DNA of 23,464 bases from Holophaga sp. (GTDB lineage Bacteria > Acidobacteriota > Holophagae > Holophagales > Holophagaceae), in NCBI GenBank assembly GCA_016715205.1, contig JADKBC010000010.1, positions 1 through 23,464 on the forward strand, read 5' to 3'. A model generated the notes under the pieces. That model searched no databases. It saw only the letters and a program-made list of their open reading frames with translations, and had not been told where the DNA came from. Position 1 is the first letter of the stretch, and each line of letters opens with the position of its first letter. Shown piece by piece: positions 1-10,261 of the stretch. Both the position numbers and the translations under genes were made by a program.

Positions 1-2305
1 CTGGGTGCGGTCCAGCGCCACTAAACAGTGGACTTCCGCGCTCCGGACTCCGTGCGCCAGGGTTTGAGGAACACCATGGCGAGGTCCTGCGCATGGTATC
101 TGAAATACCCTTGTCCGCACCGGCCGCGCCCAACGGCAGCTTCTGGGCATCCAGGAACACCGCCCAATCCCGCCTTGACACCCTCTTTTGGGAAGATGGC
201 GAGGTTCGCCCGGCCCCGTGGGCGGCAGGACGCAGTTCCACCACGGTGTCGTAGCTGCACACCACCCGCCCATTTGCCGTCTGGAGAAAGCACCAACGGG
301 TCACCATCCCCAAAGCCGAATGGGGATCGGCCCCGAAGGCTTTCCGGAAATAGGCGCCCCACGGGCCCACACCTTCCCGACTTTCAGCAAAGAGAATGCC
401 CTTCCCGTCCGGGCTTAGATCCACCACCTTGGAGGATTGGAGCCAGGAAAGCTCCCATTCCCTTTCCTCGCCGACCTTGCCATAGCAAAGGTGCTGGCGA
501 GTCAGGGTGTGGCGCAAAACTGCCCGCGTGGGAGACATCCTGAATGGAGAGGCGTCCCAGCACCGAAATAGAAAAAGCGTGATTGCCCGGAGAGCGTGAC
601 CACCCGGAGATCCTGGTGGTCACCTTTGGAACACCATGGGTGTAGAGGATTTCCTTGCCGTTGGGAGACCAGGCCAACCATTGGATATCCTGGGCCAGGC
701 TCTTTCGGCGCCCTGTCCATCCACCACCGTGAGGACATAGTTACCCGCCGCACAGCGGATTTCCGAAAAGGCCACCCGATCGCCAGTGGGTGAAACCTTG
801 GGACAATCAATGGTGTCGGGCGGAGCCACTTCAAACAACATACGGCCAATGGGATATTCCAGGCGTTGGCGACCGTTTTCGCCGATGCGAACCGGCCAGA
901 TCGCGTGCGTCCGGGCCCTAATCGGCGGCATAGACCTTTTCCATGATTTCCCGTGGCGCGCCCCAAGAGGTGCGCGAGCCAAAATCCCAACCCCCGTGGT
1001 GATGCCACCTGGGCTGGGGAGCAGCGCCATTTCCCCGTGGCTGGTAGGAGAATTTCACTGCCCGCCGGCAAATCCAGTGCGTGAGCCCCAGGCCTTCCGC
1101 CCGCCCCAACCAGAGCTGACTGGGCACACCGTGCGGGCCAGACTGTCAACAAAACTCTGAGCATCGGGGGTGAAGCGGGCGCCTTCGATGTTGCCGCTGC
1201 GATAGGTGATGCGCTGGAGGGTTGGGAGTTCCCGGCAGATCAATTCACGCCCACAGACCCGCGCTGACGCAGAGAAGCGCCACGCCGCCGATGGCCGCCC
1301 GGATGACCCGGGCGAATGCGCCGGGCCTGCCAAGGGCGGCGTCCAGGCCATGCAGGAACCCGACATTGAGCCATGAGCAGGTTTCCAATTCGAAGGCCAG
1401 ATCTTGGGCTCACCAAAAAAAAAAAAAAGGACCGCGCCCGGGGATCCTTTTCGAGACACGACTGCAGGTTGCGCAGGAAGGCAGGGGGGGCACGGTTGCA
1501 GGCCCGAGGGCAAGTCAGGGGTCGGATTTCAGGATAGCGTGCATGACCTCCCACCGCCGAATCCCGCCAAGGGGCGCCGCCCATGATCATCTCCCACAGA
1601 ATCACGCCAAAGGCAAAGATATCGGGCAAGCTTTCGCGGTGAGGCCATTCTTTTTCTCCGGGCGACATGTAGCCCGCGTTGCCCACCAGCATGCCGACCT
1701 TGGTTTCCAGAATTCCGGCGGCACCTGCCGAAGGTGGCATCTGGAATCCACGAAAATTGGTGGTGCGCAACTTCGCCGAAGCCAGAAAATCAGAATCTTG
1801 GTGCGGTCATCCCGGGTGAGAAAGATGTTCTCCGGTTTCAGATCCCGATGCGTGAACCCCTTTTCGCCGGGCTGCTGCCAGACCCCACGCACAATCTGTT
1901 TTGATCCAGGGCCTTGCGAGTGACAAGGCTCGCCCGTCCATGCGCTCCCGCAGAGTACTACCTTCGAGCAATTCCATCACCAGGTGCGGCATGTACCATC
2001 ATGCGGCCCATTGTCACGTAGATCTGGAGGAATGCCCGGATGATTGAGGGGCGCCACGGCCTTCCTTCCTCCTCCGCCGCGGGCCATCCGGTCGAAGGTC
2101 AGCAGCCGCAAACGGCAAGCACTTTGATGGCGATCTCGCGCCCCAGCCGTCGATCCCGGGCCCGATACACCTCGCCCATACCGCCCGAGCCCAGGAGGCC
2201 GACGAGTTCATAAGGCCCGAGTTTACGCTGGCAGGTGCCGGGGGCATCAGAGGGAGCTTCGTCGCGAACCTTAAGGAACCGGATCGTATCGGCCGGATGC
2301 TTCAT
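1..2305 (-). CDS. Serine/threonine protein kinase with C-terminal PD40/TolB-like beta-propeller (3' end off window; frame errors)
   Basis: Joined minus-strand frames give a PknB-type kinase. The glycine loop (LLGSGGMGEVYRARD) and the VAIK-like lysine (EIAIKVL) lie near 2110-2200. The hinge MPHLVMELLEGSTL is near 1960-1990, the catalytic loop THRDLKPEN near 1825-1855, GYMSPGE near 1660-1680, and the DIFAFGVILWEM helix near 1590-1625. A short hydrophobic stretch near 1260-1300 is a probable single membrane span. After it come repeated propeller blades of the type GARFTPDAQSFV, CPKVSPTGDRVAFSE, LAWSPNGKEILYTHG and LVLSPDGKWAGG, running to the left edge. This is the membrane sensor-kinase layout common in Acidobacteriota, with a cytoplasmic kinase and an outer propeller for ligand or protein sensing. 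At least six frame changes are needed. The DFG site reads IFW and a 14-A run interrupts the kinase C-lobe, both probably errors. The ATG at 2305 is in frame, but the exact start is uncertain. The partner protein is unknown. Confidence 0.88.
1415..1428. repeat. 14-nt A homopolymer inside the kinase gene
   Basis: Fourteen consecutive A (plus strand) sit in the kinase C-lobe just before the expected end of the domain. Read on the coding strand it gives a poly-Phe run (FFFF) between a normal C-lobe motif (LEKDPRAR) and a frame that recovers downstream. This is out of character for a GC-rich coding region and most likely an assembly or sequencing artefact. A real slippage tract cannot be excluded. 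Confidence 0.8.
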
Positions 2306-2955
2306 CGGAGCTGCAGCAAGAGTGTCCCGCCAAGCACCCCGAGGCAGGGAGTTCATTTGCAGGGCTACTCTCGAGCCTGGCTTGCTGGAGAGCAGGCGGC
2401 GGGTCCGCCCCTCGGGGCAGCCAACGCTCCAATACCCCCCGGGCCCAGGCTTTGAGGCAGGCGGCCAGCTTGGCACGGGCCCCGCAGAGAGTTCCGCGCT
2501 GCCCTTGAGAAAGAAAATGGACTCTCGGCGGCCGCTTTTCGATGGGCTGGGCAGTTGCGCAAGAATGCAGTGGTTTGGGCGCCACATCCTACGTGCCCGT
2601 AGGCATGGGTGGCGTTGGGAATGTGGGGAGGCTCACGCTTCCTCGTGCCGCACCGCCAGGTCTTTGTAATTGGATAGGTTTCCCCGCTTTCCGCCAACTT
2701 TGCCGGGGCGTGATCGCTTTTCACGGCCGTCCCCCGCAACCGCCCAGAGTGCCGCTTATCCGGCGCGCTGCAGGGTCGAACGTTCCCCCACCCGTAACCC
2801 GAAGCAGCCCGTGCCTTCCAGACGGTAGAAACCTCGCCTCTCTTCCTTGGAGCAGCATTCCAGAACGCACCACTCCCACCACATAGGGTGGTGAGGCGAG
2901 GAAACACGGGGCCCAGGAGGAACGCCAAGAGAGGAGTTTCATCACGTTCCTTCAT
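2306..2955 (-). pseudogene. Possible N-terminal fragment of a ComEC/Rec2-like membrane protein, truncated at the kinase gene
   Basis: This stretch of about 650 bases lies between the folC stop and the kinase. The ATG at 2955 starts a hydrophobic N-terminus (PLLAFLLGPVFPRL). A second ATG at 2945 has AAGGAA just upstream. Joined frames then give a stretch resembling the OB-like DUF4131 region of ComEC (PPHIPNATHAYGHVG), an amphipathic Arg/Leu segment (LKAWARGVLERWLP), and LPRGAWRDTLAAAPMKH. The last resembles the ComEC segment that normally leads into the HLLAISG motif of the competence domain, but that motif is absent and the kinase begins instead. Frame errors are frequent, so the family call rests on weak pattern likeness. 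If correct, either the gene is truncated or the assembly has lost about 1.5-2 kb here. It could equally be an unrelated small membrane protein. Confidence 0.3.
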
Positions 2956-2975
2956 CAGTTCAAAGGAGTTCCAGG

Positions 2976-4247
2976 TCAGAGAACCAACACCCTTCCCAAT
3001 AAGATCCCCAGCAGAAAGCGGAACCGGTCACGAGGGCGAATGCCTTCCCCACGCTCTTCCAGACATTCCACACGGCTTCGGGAATGCTGAGCACGAGCAG
3101 ATCCTCCCCCAGGCGTTGCGCCCGGCCTCCGCCGTGATTTAACGTTCATTCTCGCCCTTGATTAGGGTGACGGACCGAGGATCCATGGCCTCCAGGGTGG
3201 CGGTCATCTGCGCCGGGTCCTTATCAGCCATGGCGCCAAAAAACAGATGGGGGCGGACTTCACGGGTCAAGGCATGGCGCGTCAAAACGTGGGCACCGTC
3301 GGGATTGTGGGCACCATCCAGCCAGACATTTTCGCGGCACAGGAATGGGCCACAGACGGCCCGGCCAGCTGGTGCGGGCAATGCCCTCCCGGGCTTGTTC
3401 CTCCGGTACCCCGGAAAACCAATGTGGCAAAGCTGACGCAGCTTTCCAGGGCCGTGGCTAGGTTTTCCAATTGATGGGCTCCGGGGAGCCCCACGCGCCA
3501 CCCTGGGTAGGGCTGTGGTCCCACCAGATCTCTTCCGCCTGAAGGGCGGGTGGCAGGATGAAGTTCGGGTCGACATTCAAGCGGGACCAGACCCAGGTGG
3601 GATCCAGCGTGGGTCCCAATACCAGCGGTCGGCCCTGACGCGCCGTGCCAAAGCTTCTCGCGCCCGATGACTTCACGGGTTGGCCCCGGGGATTTCTGTT
3701 GTGATCCAAACCCACATTGGCCGGGCACCGTGAGCAATGGATCCAGGGCATTGGTGGCATCCCACCGACCGCCCATGCCTACCTCGATGATGGCGACTTC
3801 CACCCCGGTCACGCGGAAGGCCAGCAGGGCCGCGGTGATCATCAGTTCAAAGTAGGTGGCCTTGATACCCGCCCGCACTGCGCAATCGAAGGCTTCACAG
3901 AACAGGAGATCCAAGATGGAAACCCCGATGTAGTGACCGTCGATCCAGATGCGCCCGTGGGCGCCGCTGGGTGGGGCGACGTGGTCAAGCCCACGGTGAG
4001 GCCCGCAGCCTTCGGGGCCTGGGCCAGAAAGGCACCAGTGGAACCCTTGCCGTTGGTGCCCGCGATGAGGATGCAGGGAAACCCACGCTCCGGATGACCC
4101 GGCCCGTCCAACAGGCCTGGGGTTGGCGAGGCCCGTCTTGATGCCCCAGTGACCCCGGGACTCCAAACGCTGGAATTATGGAAATTCCCACAGCGGCCCG
4201 CCTTCCTCCATGAACGGGAAGGGACTACCGGTGCCCGGCGCAGCCAT
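2976..4247 (-). CDS. folC: Bifunctional folylpolyglutamate synthase/dihydrofolate synthase (frame errors)
   Basis: This is a cytosolic Mur-ligase-fold enzyme that adds glutamate to dihydropteroate and folates using ATP. Joined frames show the P-loop ILIAGTNGKGSTGAFL (near 4025-4070). The second family motif EVGMGGRWDATNALDP, preceded by the helix FELMITAALLAF, is near 3735-3855. WLDGAHNPDGAHVL in the C-terminal domain is near 3280-3320, followed by FFGAMADKDPAQM. The C-terminus reads as LVTGSAFLLGDLLGRVLVL with a TGA at 2976 once one more frame change is allowed. A frame that stops at 3139 is therefore not the true end. The start ATG at 4247 follows AAGGG by a few bases and lies 2 nt after the parB stop, so the two are probably cotranscribed. 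The length of about 420 aa matches FolC. At least five frame changes are present, which I read as sequence errors because the gene is essential. Confidence 0.92.
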
Positions 4248-4249
4248 GG

Positions 4250-5104
4250 TCAGCCCTTTCGTGGGCCGTGTTTCAGGGATTCGAACAGGCGTTCCAGTTC
4301 ATCCTCGCTGCCAAAATGCAGGAGCAGTGCGCCGCCTTTGCCCTTGGATTTGATCTCCACTCAAGTACCCCAGGGCCTGCGTCAATTCTTCAGCAGCCGC
4401 CTTGAGGAAAACATTGGGATTGTGCCGTTTCGCCCTGGCCTTGCGCTGGTGCGCGGTTATTGGACCAAGGCTTCCAGGGCCCGAACTGACAGCTGCTTCA
4501 CGGATGAGTTCAAGGGAGAGTTGCTCCTGGACGCGAGCTTCTTCCGCACAACAAAACTTTGGCGTGCCCTTGGAAATGGAGCCCTAGGCCACCATGTCCT
4601 GGATCGGCGTGGGCAGACGAAGTAGGCGCAGCGTATTAGCCACCTGCGGACGGCTCTTACCCACGCGATCGGCCACCTGCTCCTGGGTCGAGGCGCAGAT
4701 GTTCACCCAGCTGCCAGTAAGCTTTGGCCTCTTCGATGGCATTGAGCTCCACAACGCTGGATGTTTTCCACCAGGGCAAATTCCAGCAGGCGGTCCTCAG
4801 ACACTTCCTTGAGCACCACCGGCGCCATGCCGAAAGCCCGGCGCGCGCTGCCCGCCACCGGCGTTCACCCGCGATGATCTCGAACTTTTCACCGACCTTT
4901 CGCGCCCCGATGGGCTGCACCATGCCGTGCAACTTGGGGCTGGCGGCGAGGTCTTCAGGGCCTGTTCGTCGAAATGTGTGCGGGGCTGGTAGCGGTTGGC
5001 CCCAGGCTGCCCACCGGAATCTCGCGGGAATTCGCATCTTCAGGGGCGATCTGGTTCATGAGCGACGTGAGCCCGCGCCCCAGGGCAGGACGTTTCCAGT
5101 TCAT
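4250..5104 (-). CDS. parB: Chromosome-partitioning protein ParB (CTPase, parS-binding; frame errors)
   Basis: The N-terminus LGRGLTSLM is the usual ParB linker that contacts ParA. Next come the N-terminal CTP-binding/ParB motifs: HGMVQPI, the diagnostic EIIAGERRWRAARAGL (near 4840-4890), then LNAIEEAKAYWQL. A helix-turn-helix reads VADRVGKSRPQVANTLRLLRLP (near 4600-4680, split by frame changes). The C-terminal dimerisation tail is LERLFESLKHGPRKG with a TGA at 4250. The length of about 284 aa is normal. ParB loads at parS, slides as a CTP clamp and stimulates ParA. The ATG start overlaps the parA TGA by 4 nt. I saw no parS-like palindrome in the window. Confidence 0.93.
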
Positions 5105-5890
5105 CGTTTCCTCCGACAGGGCAACCACCTGCTGGCCCAGCCACTCGCGCGCCAAGGTTCAGGTAGGCCTGGGCGCCCTCGGATCGCAGATCGTAGAACG
5201 CGACGAGCTTTGCCATAGCTGGTGCTTCGGCCAGCCAAATATTGCGGGGAAAGAAGGTTTGGAAAACCACGCCCGGAAATGCCTGGCGGCGTTCCTGGGC
5301 CACCGCTGCACCAAGGTTGGTGGCTCTTCGACCATAGTGAGCAGGATGCCGCCCATCTATAGCCGCGGGTTGGGGCCAGCTTGCACCCGGCGGATGGTTT
5401 CAATGAGTTCGGCCAAACCATCCAAAGCAAAGAACTCGCGGGGCATGGGCACAATCACTTCGTCGGCAGCCATGGGCGCGGCCCGGGAGTGTACCCAGGG
5501 GAAAATGCAATGGATCAATGAGGGATGAAATCACGTGGTAATCCTGAACCGCTTCCAACGCCTTGCGCAGCACTTGCGGGAGGGTCCGGCAGTTCAGGGA
5601 GCTCGAATTCAAGCTGTGCGAGATCTTTCCTGCCAGGATCATCTGCAACGTAGGCACTTCGGTGGTGAGGATCAGAGGCTTTGGCAGGGGCGCCTTCATC
5701 AACGCAAAGAGCCCGCTCGCTGATCCGGCAAGGAAAACCGAGGCCCGTGGTGCTGTAGCTTGGGGATCAAAATCGATCAGCAAGACCATCTTTTCCATCA
5801 TCGCCAACGACGCTGCAAGATTGATGGCGGTGGTGGTCTTCTGCCCACGCCACCCTTCTGATTGGCCAGCACCACGATGCGCGCAGCCAT
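5101..5890 (-). CDS. parA: Chromosome-partitioning ATPase ParA/Soj (frame errors)
   Basis: The start reads MAARIVVLANQKGGVG followed, after one missing base, by TTTAINLAASLA: the deviant Walker A motif of ParA/MinD ATPases with both lysines. Walker A' VLLIDFDPQAT follows. Joined frames then give FFALDGLAELIETIRR near 5400-5450, the family core MGGILLTMVE near 5320-5350, VFQTFFPRN and the switch-like region WLAEAPAMAKLVAFYD near 5200-5270, and a C-terminus ending at the TGA that overlaps the parB start. The 790-nt span (about 263 aa) matches family length. ParA uses ATP-dependent, non-specific DNA binding to move ParB-parS complexes. At least five frame changes occur, and I consider the gene intact in the organism. 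Confidence 0.92.
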
Positions 5891-5968
5891 CTAAGACCTC
5901 AACGTCATATTTAAAGGGCTGGAAAGAACTTACGTTCACGGGTCGTCCTCGCGTAGTAGAACATTCCG

Positions 5969-5977
5969 AGTCTAGCA
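5969..5977 (-). promoter_or_regulatory. Candidate extended -10 element upstream of parA
   Basis: In the 97-nt gap between the dapF stop and the parA start the minus strand reads TGCTAGACT, an extended -10 form (TGN then TANNNT) about 79 nt before the parA ATG. No convincing -35 hexamer lies 16-18 nt upstream. The gap itself is unusual in an otherwise tight gene row, so a separate parA-parB-folC promoter is reasonable. Confidence 0.2.
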
Positions 5978-5987
5978 GGTTCCACGG

Positions 5988-6796
5988 TCAGATTTGCGCC
6001 AACAGAGCAGGATCCGGCGCCAGGGTTCCAAGGCGGTGCACGGGGCCGCTGATCCATGGTTCGGACCACTTTCCATCCGGGGATGGAACCCCCCGAAACG
6101 TCCACGGAATGGCGCCCGACAGGCTGGAATTGCCAATGATCTAAACCACTCCCGTTGGGCGAGCCGAGCGCCCGCGACCGCACGGGCCTGCCCGCAACAA
6201 AGGGTTTCGCCTTCCCCGCCGCGCTCCCAGCTCCGAATGCGCGCCCGTCCGGGTTCCAGAACATGGATGATGCTCACATTCGCACCTGGTCCGAGCGCCG
6301 GGTGGGCCTGGCTGGCGCGGCGCGAAGGTGGCTAGATCCACCGCGTCCCACATCCACGGCTGTTTTCAATCAGATGGGAGCGTGCCTGTCCACCCGAGGC
6401 GTGGGGATGATCAGCGCAGCGGCGAGGGTTGAAGCCCGTGAGCGCCTTCAGCCAAAGCGCAATCCCACACCCGCGTCGTCCATGCGCAGTCGAACGTTTT
6501 CGCCGCTCACCAAGGCTTCCAGTTCTCCCGGTGCATGACCGATCAGACATGCCGCCGCCCAGGTGCCATTGGAACAGAATGTGTACGAAGAACCATCAGG
6601 CTCTGACAATGCTCCATCCGCCAGGACTACCGCAGCCTGCATGTGATACAGGAGGAAGAAACCCGTCCGGGCCGAAGCCTGCACCTCGCGAGGCAAAGCA
6701 CACCTTGGCCCACCGCGAACCATCGAAATCAGCTGGCACCGAATCGGCCCAGAGATAGCCGAAGATATTGCCCGAGGCCTCCGCGATGGTGAGCAT
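5988..6796 (-). CDS. dapF: Diaminopimelate epimerase (frame errors)
   Basis: DapF interconverts LL- and meso-diaminopimelate for lysine and peptidoglycan synthesis with two catalytic cysteines. The N-terminus MLTIAEASGNIFGYLW corresponds to the family's xxxGxGNdF start. The first active-site region reads DGSSYTFCSNGTWAAA, giving Cys-Ser-Asn-Gly where CGNG is usual. The second site is clear: ANVSIIHVLEPGRARI, then SWERGGEGETLCCGQARAVAGA, matching the WERGxGETLxCGTGAxA motif with one frame slip at GTG. The C-terminus follows the GGxLxVxW/GP pattern and stops with TGA at 5988. The span of about 269 aa is the normal length. The start ATG at 6796 is the first one in frame before the GN motif. Neighbours are the ftsB-like gene upstream and parA downstream. 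I first considered rsmG, which often precedes parA, but the motifs are those of DapF. Confidence 0.83.
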
Positions 6797-7114
6797 GCGG
6801 ACTCGCTCGGCGGCGTTCGCGGAAACTGTAAACGGTCTCACCGGGCTTGGCGAAGCCTTGCCTGCGGGCGACCGCTTGCTAAAGTTCTGGATCGCCAGCA
6901 GCAAGCCGACGCACTTCTTCCGCCAGTTCCCGGTTCCGCTTGGCGGCCTTCTGGAGCAGTTCACAGCAGCACGAAGGCGCGGACCCCTACTTCCCGCTTG
7001 GCGAAGGGGCTGACAACCCATCCGGCGTGAACAGAAGAATGCCCGAAGAAGGCAATCGCAGAAATGCCCAGGCCCCCAAAGGGTGCAGGAGCGGAGCAGC
7101 CAGGCGGCGTTCAC
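6797..7114 (-). CDS. FtsB/DivIC-family septum protein (frame errors)
   Basis: This small gene lies directly downstream of eno, the classical position of ftsB. Joined frames give a hydrophobic segment (LGISAIAFFGILLF, a probable single membrane span). A coiled-coil stretch follows (ELLQKAAKRNRELAEEVRRL), then the family's C-terminal signature FAKPGETVYSFRER, equivalent to the MVRPGEtvyrF ending of FtsB/DivIC. A TAG within the DPEL/QAV stretch and frame changes near 6960-7010 are probably errors. The GTG at 7114 is the likeliest start; an ATG slightly upstream is an alternative. The 3' end probably meets the dapF start, but its stop is not clean. FtsB-type proteins bridge FtsL and FtsQ in the divisome, and that role is inferred from family and context only. 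Confidence 0.6.
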
Positions 7115-7151
7115 GATCGCGACTCCCGGGGACATGCAGCATGCGTTCGCC

Positions 7152-8424
<1,273 letters not shown>

Positions 8425-8467
8425 GGCGGACTCTCAGGACGCCCTCTCGGGCAGGTGAAACAAATGA

Positions 8468-8997
8468 CTACTTCTTCGCGGCCTTCTTAGGAGCGGCCTT
8501 CTTCACAGCGGGCTTCTTGGCGACAACCTTCTTGGCCACAGCCTTCTTCTCCACAGGCTTCTTGGCGACAACCTTCTTAGCCACAGCCTTCTTCGCCACA
8601 GGCTTCTTGGCGACGACCTTCTTGGCACGTCCTTCGCGACGGCTTCTTGGCAACGGCCTTCTTAGCAACAGCCTTCTTCGCGACGGCTTCTTGGCGACGA
8701 CCTTCTTGGCAACAGCCTTCTTCGCCACCGGCTTCTTGGCGACGACCTTCGCGACTGCCTTCTTGGCAGGGGCCGTCTTCACGGCCGCTTCTTGGCGCGG
8801 CTTCTTCCAGCCGCTTCTGGGCGGCTTACGGCGGCCTTCTTCACAGAACCTTCTTGCGGGAGCGGCCGCTTGACGGCGGCGTTCTTGGCAGCAGCTTCTT
8901 GGCGGGAGCGGCCTTCTTCACGGCGGGTTTCTTGGCGGCCTTCTTGCGGGCGGCGGGGGCCGGCCTTCAGGGCGGCGTTGGTCTTGGCGGCAGTCAT
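8468..8997 (-). CDS. Histone H1-like Lys/Ala-rich DNA-binding protein (frame errors)
   Basis: The protein begins MTAAKTNAALKAG and is built almost entirely of Lys, Ala, Pro and Val. Repeats of the type AKKPVAKKAVAKKVV fill the C-terminal half, which ends KKAAPKKAAKK with a TAG at 8468. There is no folded domain. This matches the bacterial H1-like or AlgP-like tail family, thought to bind and compact DNA through charge. Frame slips at about 8630, 8680, 8790-8830 and 8880-8950 break the reading, as expected in a repetitive, error-prone stretch; continuous length would be about 175 aa. It sits between trpC and eno on the same strand. The exact repeat number may be wrong if the assembly collapsed repeats. 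Confidence 0.75.
8511..8763 (-). repeat. 45-bp tandem repeats encoding a 15-residue Lys/Ala/Val/Pro unit
   Basis: Copies begin at about 8511, 8556, 8601, 8641, 8685 and 8730. Spacing is 45 nt for 8511-8556, 8556-8601 and 8685-8730, but 40 and 44 nt for the copies at 8601 and 8641, where indels break the frame. Each unit encodes roughly VVAKKPVAKKAVAKK on the minus strand. The array is coding and belongs to the H1-like gene. Confidence 0.85.
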
Positions 8998-9048
8998 TGA
9001 GGGCGCGTTTTTGCCCTTCCGGGCGGGTAGGTTGAAGAAGGGGGTGGG

Positions 9049-9968
9049 TCAAAGTGGAGCTGAGATACTGCTCGGTTTCTGGGTGCTTATCCCCGTGGTG
9101 CTCGCGGGACCCTTGTCCTTTCGGGCGGGTTTCGCGGGAGGGTTGGTGTCCAACGGCGGTTCGCGGCTTCGGTTTGGCCTTGGCTTTGGGGGATTTCTTG
9201 GTGGGCTCGATCCCGGCGAGGATCTGGGCGAGACGCTTGCGAATAGAACTCATCGAGGAATGCGTCGCCAATGATGACGCCATGGACGCCCACGCCCTCT
9301 AGCTGCCGGATCTGAGCGAGGGGTGGCGATGCTGCGGCCTCAACCATTCGGAGGCATTGGCTTTTCGGGCACCTTCTTGAGAACCGCGAGAGCCTTTTCG
9401 AAGGAGGGGCTCCCAGGTATCAAGGTCTCGGCCGACGACGCAAACGATCTCGGCCTCGGCCTCGAGTGCTCGCTTGAGGTCGGCTTCCAGAAGGGACCTC
9501 GACAACCACGTCGAGGGGACTTGTGGAACCGCCAACGCTGGAGGGCGCCCAGGCGTTCCGGCTCCAAAGCAGCCACAAGATGAATAGCGTCGGCACCGAG
9601 GATCTTGCTTTCCTCGATTTGGTATTCTTCGAAAATGAAATCGCGGCGCAGCAGCGGGACCTTCACCTGGGACCGCACATCCGGAAGATGGCTATCCTCA
9701 CCCGAAATACAGGAAGCGATCCGTGGCCACAGAATGGCCCGGGCCCGTTCCCACAAGGCTCTTCGCATGGGTGGCAGGGCGAAATGATTCACGCACCTGG
9801 CCCCGCAGAGGATTCCCGCCCGCCACTTCCACAATCACGGAAATGCCCGGTTGACTAAGCTCTTCCTTGAGGAGTGGTGCCCACGGACTGCGTTTTTGAC
9901 TGCCGCGGGACCCTTTTGCTTTTTGATCTCGTGTCCAGCGCCTTCGAATATCCGGACTTTTTCAACAT
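9049..9968 (-). CDS. trpC: Indole-3-glycerol phosphate synthase with Lys/Pro-rich C-terminal extension (frame errors)
   Basis: TrpC closes the indole ring of tryptophan precursors by decarboxylation, using a TIM barrel. Joined frames give VIVEV near the N-terminus, then VPLLRRDFIFEEYQIEES followed by GADAIHLVAAL, which is the family core (PVLRKDFI.DPYQ and GADA.LL). Then come the RDLDTWEPLL segment, equivalent to NNRDLxTF, and VGVHGVIIGDAFLDEF, equivalent to the phosphate-binding end of the barrel (VGExLM). The ATG at 9968 has a strong ribosome binding site (GGAGGAGAG) about 3 nt upstream. After the barrel, joined frames give a tail such as PTKKSPKAKAKPKPRTAV and AKPARKDKGPAS, ending at TGA 9049. 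TrpC is normally about 255-265 aa, so about 45 extra residues would be present. No other trp gene is in the window. Confidence 0.85.
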
Positions 9969-10261
9969 TACTCTCCTCCAAGCCCACTGATCGTGACTCG
10001 ATGTTGCGTGATCATTACTACAATCGGCTTCTAGTGATCAACTAAAGCAGCGTTCACATTACGGGTCAGCAAAATTTCGAGTTGCTCTACCAAAAAATAT
10101 ATATACCGATTCTCTTTCTCTCAACCCTATGCCAACCGCGGAAAGCAGAGGACACTTCTTGTGGTAACACCCTCATGCTACACACTACAACCACTGTCCA
10201 CACACTTTCCACGCCTTCTACATGCCCTCAGCAGTCCCCCTCTTCAAAAAGGAGAAAATAA
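9969..10261. promoter_or_regulatory. Divergent intergenic region between trpC and upp
   Basis: This 293-nt AT-richer stretch separates two divergently transcribed genes, so it must hold promoters for both. It contains the A/T block AAAAAATATATATA (about 10091-10104) and a G-poor, C/T/A-rich stretch at 10170-10245. The sequence GTGATCA occurs twice, at 10008-10014 and 10034-10040, 26 nt apart. AAGGAG just before the upp ATG is its ribosome binding site, and GGAGGAGAG serves trpC. I see no convincing -35/-10 pair, leader peptide or terminator. Confidence 0.5.

Noticed and set aside
4250..5890. parS site near parAB
   Set aside because: No match resembling TGTTTCACGTGAAACA was seen in the window.
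5891..6800. rsmG (gidB) upstream of parA
   Set aside because: Expected from common gene order, but the visible motifs (SWERGGEGETLCCG, SNGTWAAA) are those of diaminopimelate epimerase.
8511..8763. CRISPR-like repeat array
   Set aside because: The repeats are contiguous, without spacers, and encode a Lys-rich protein.
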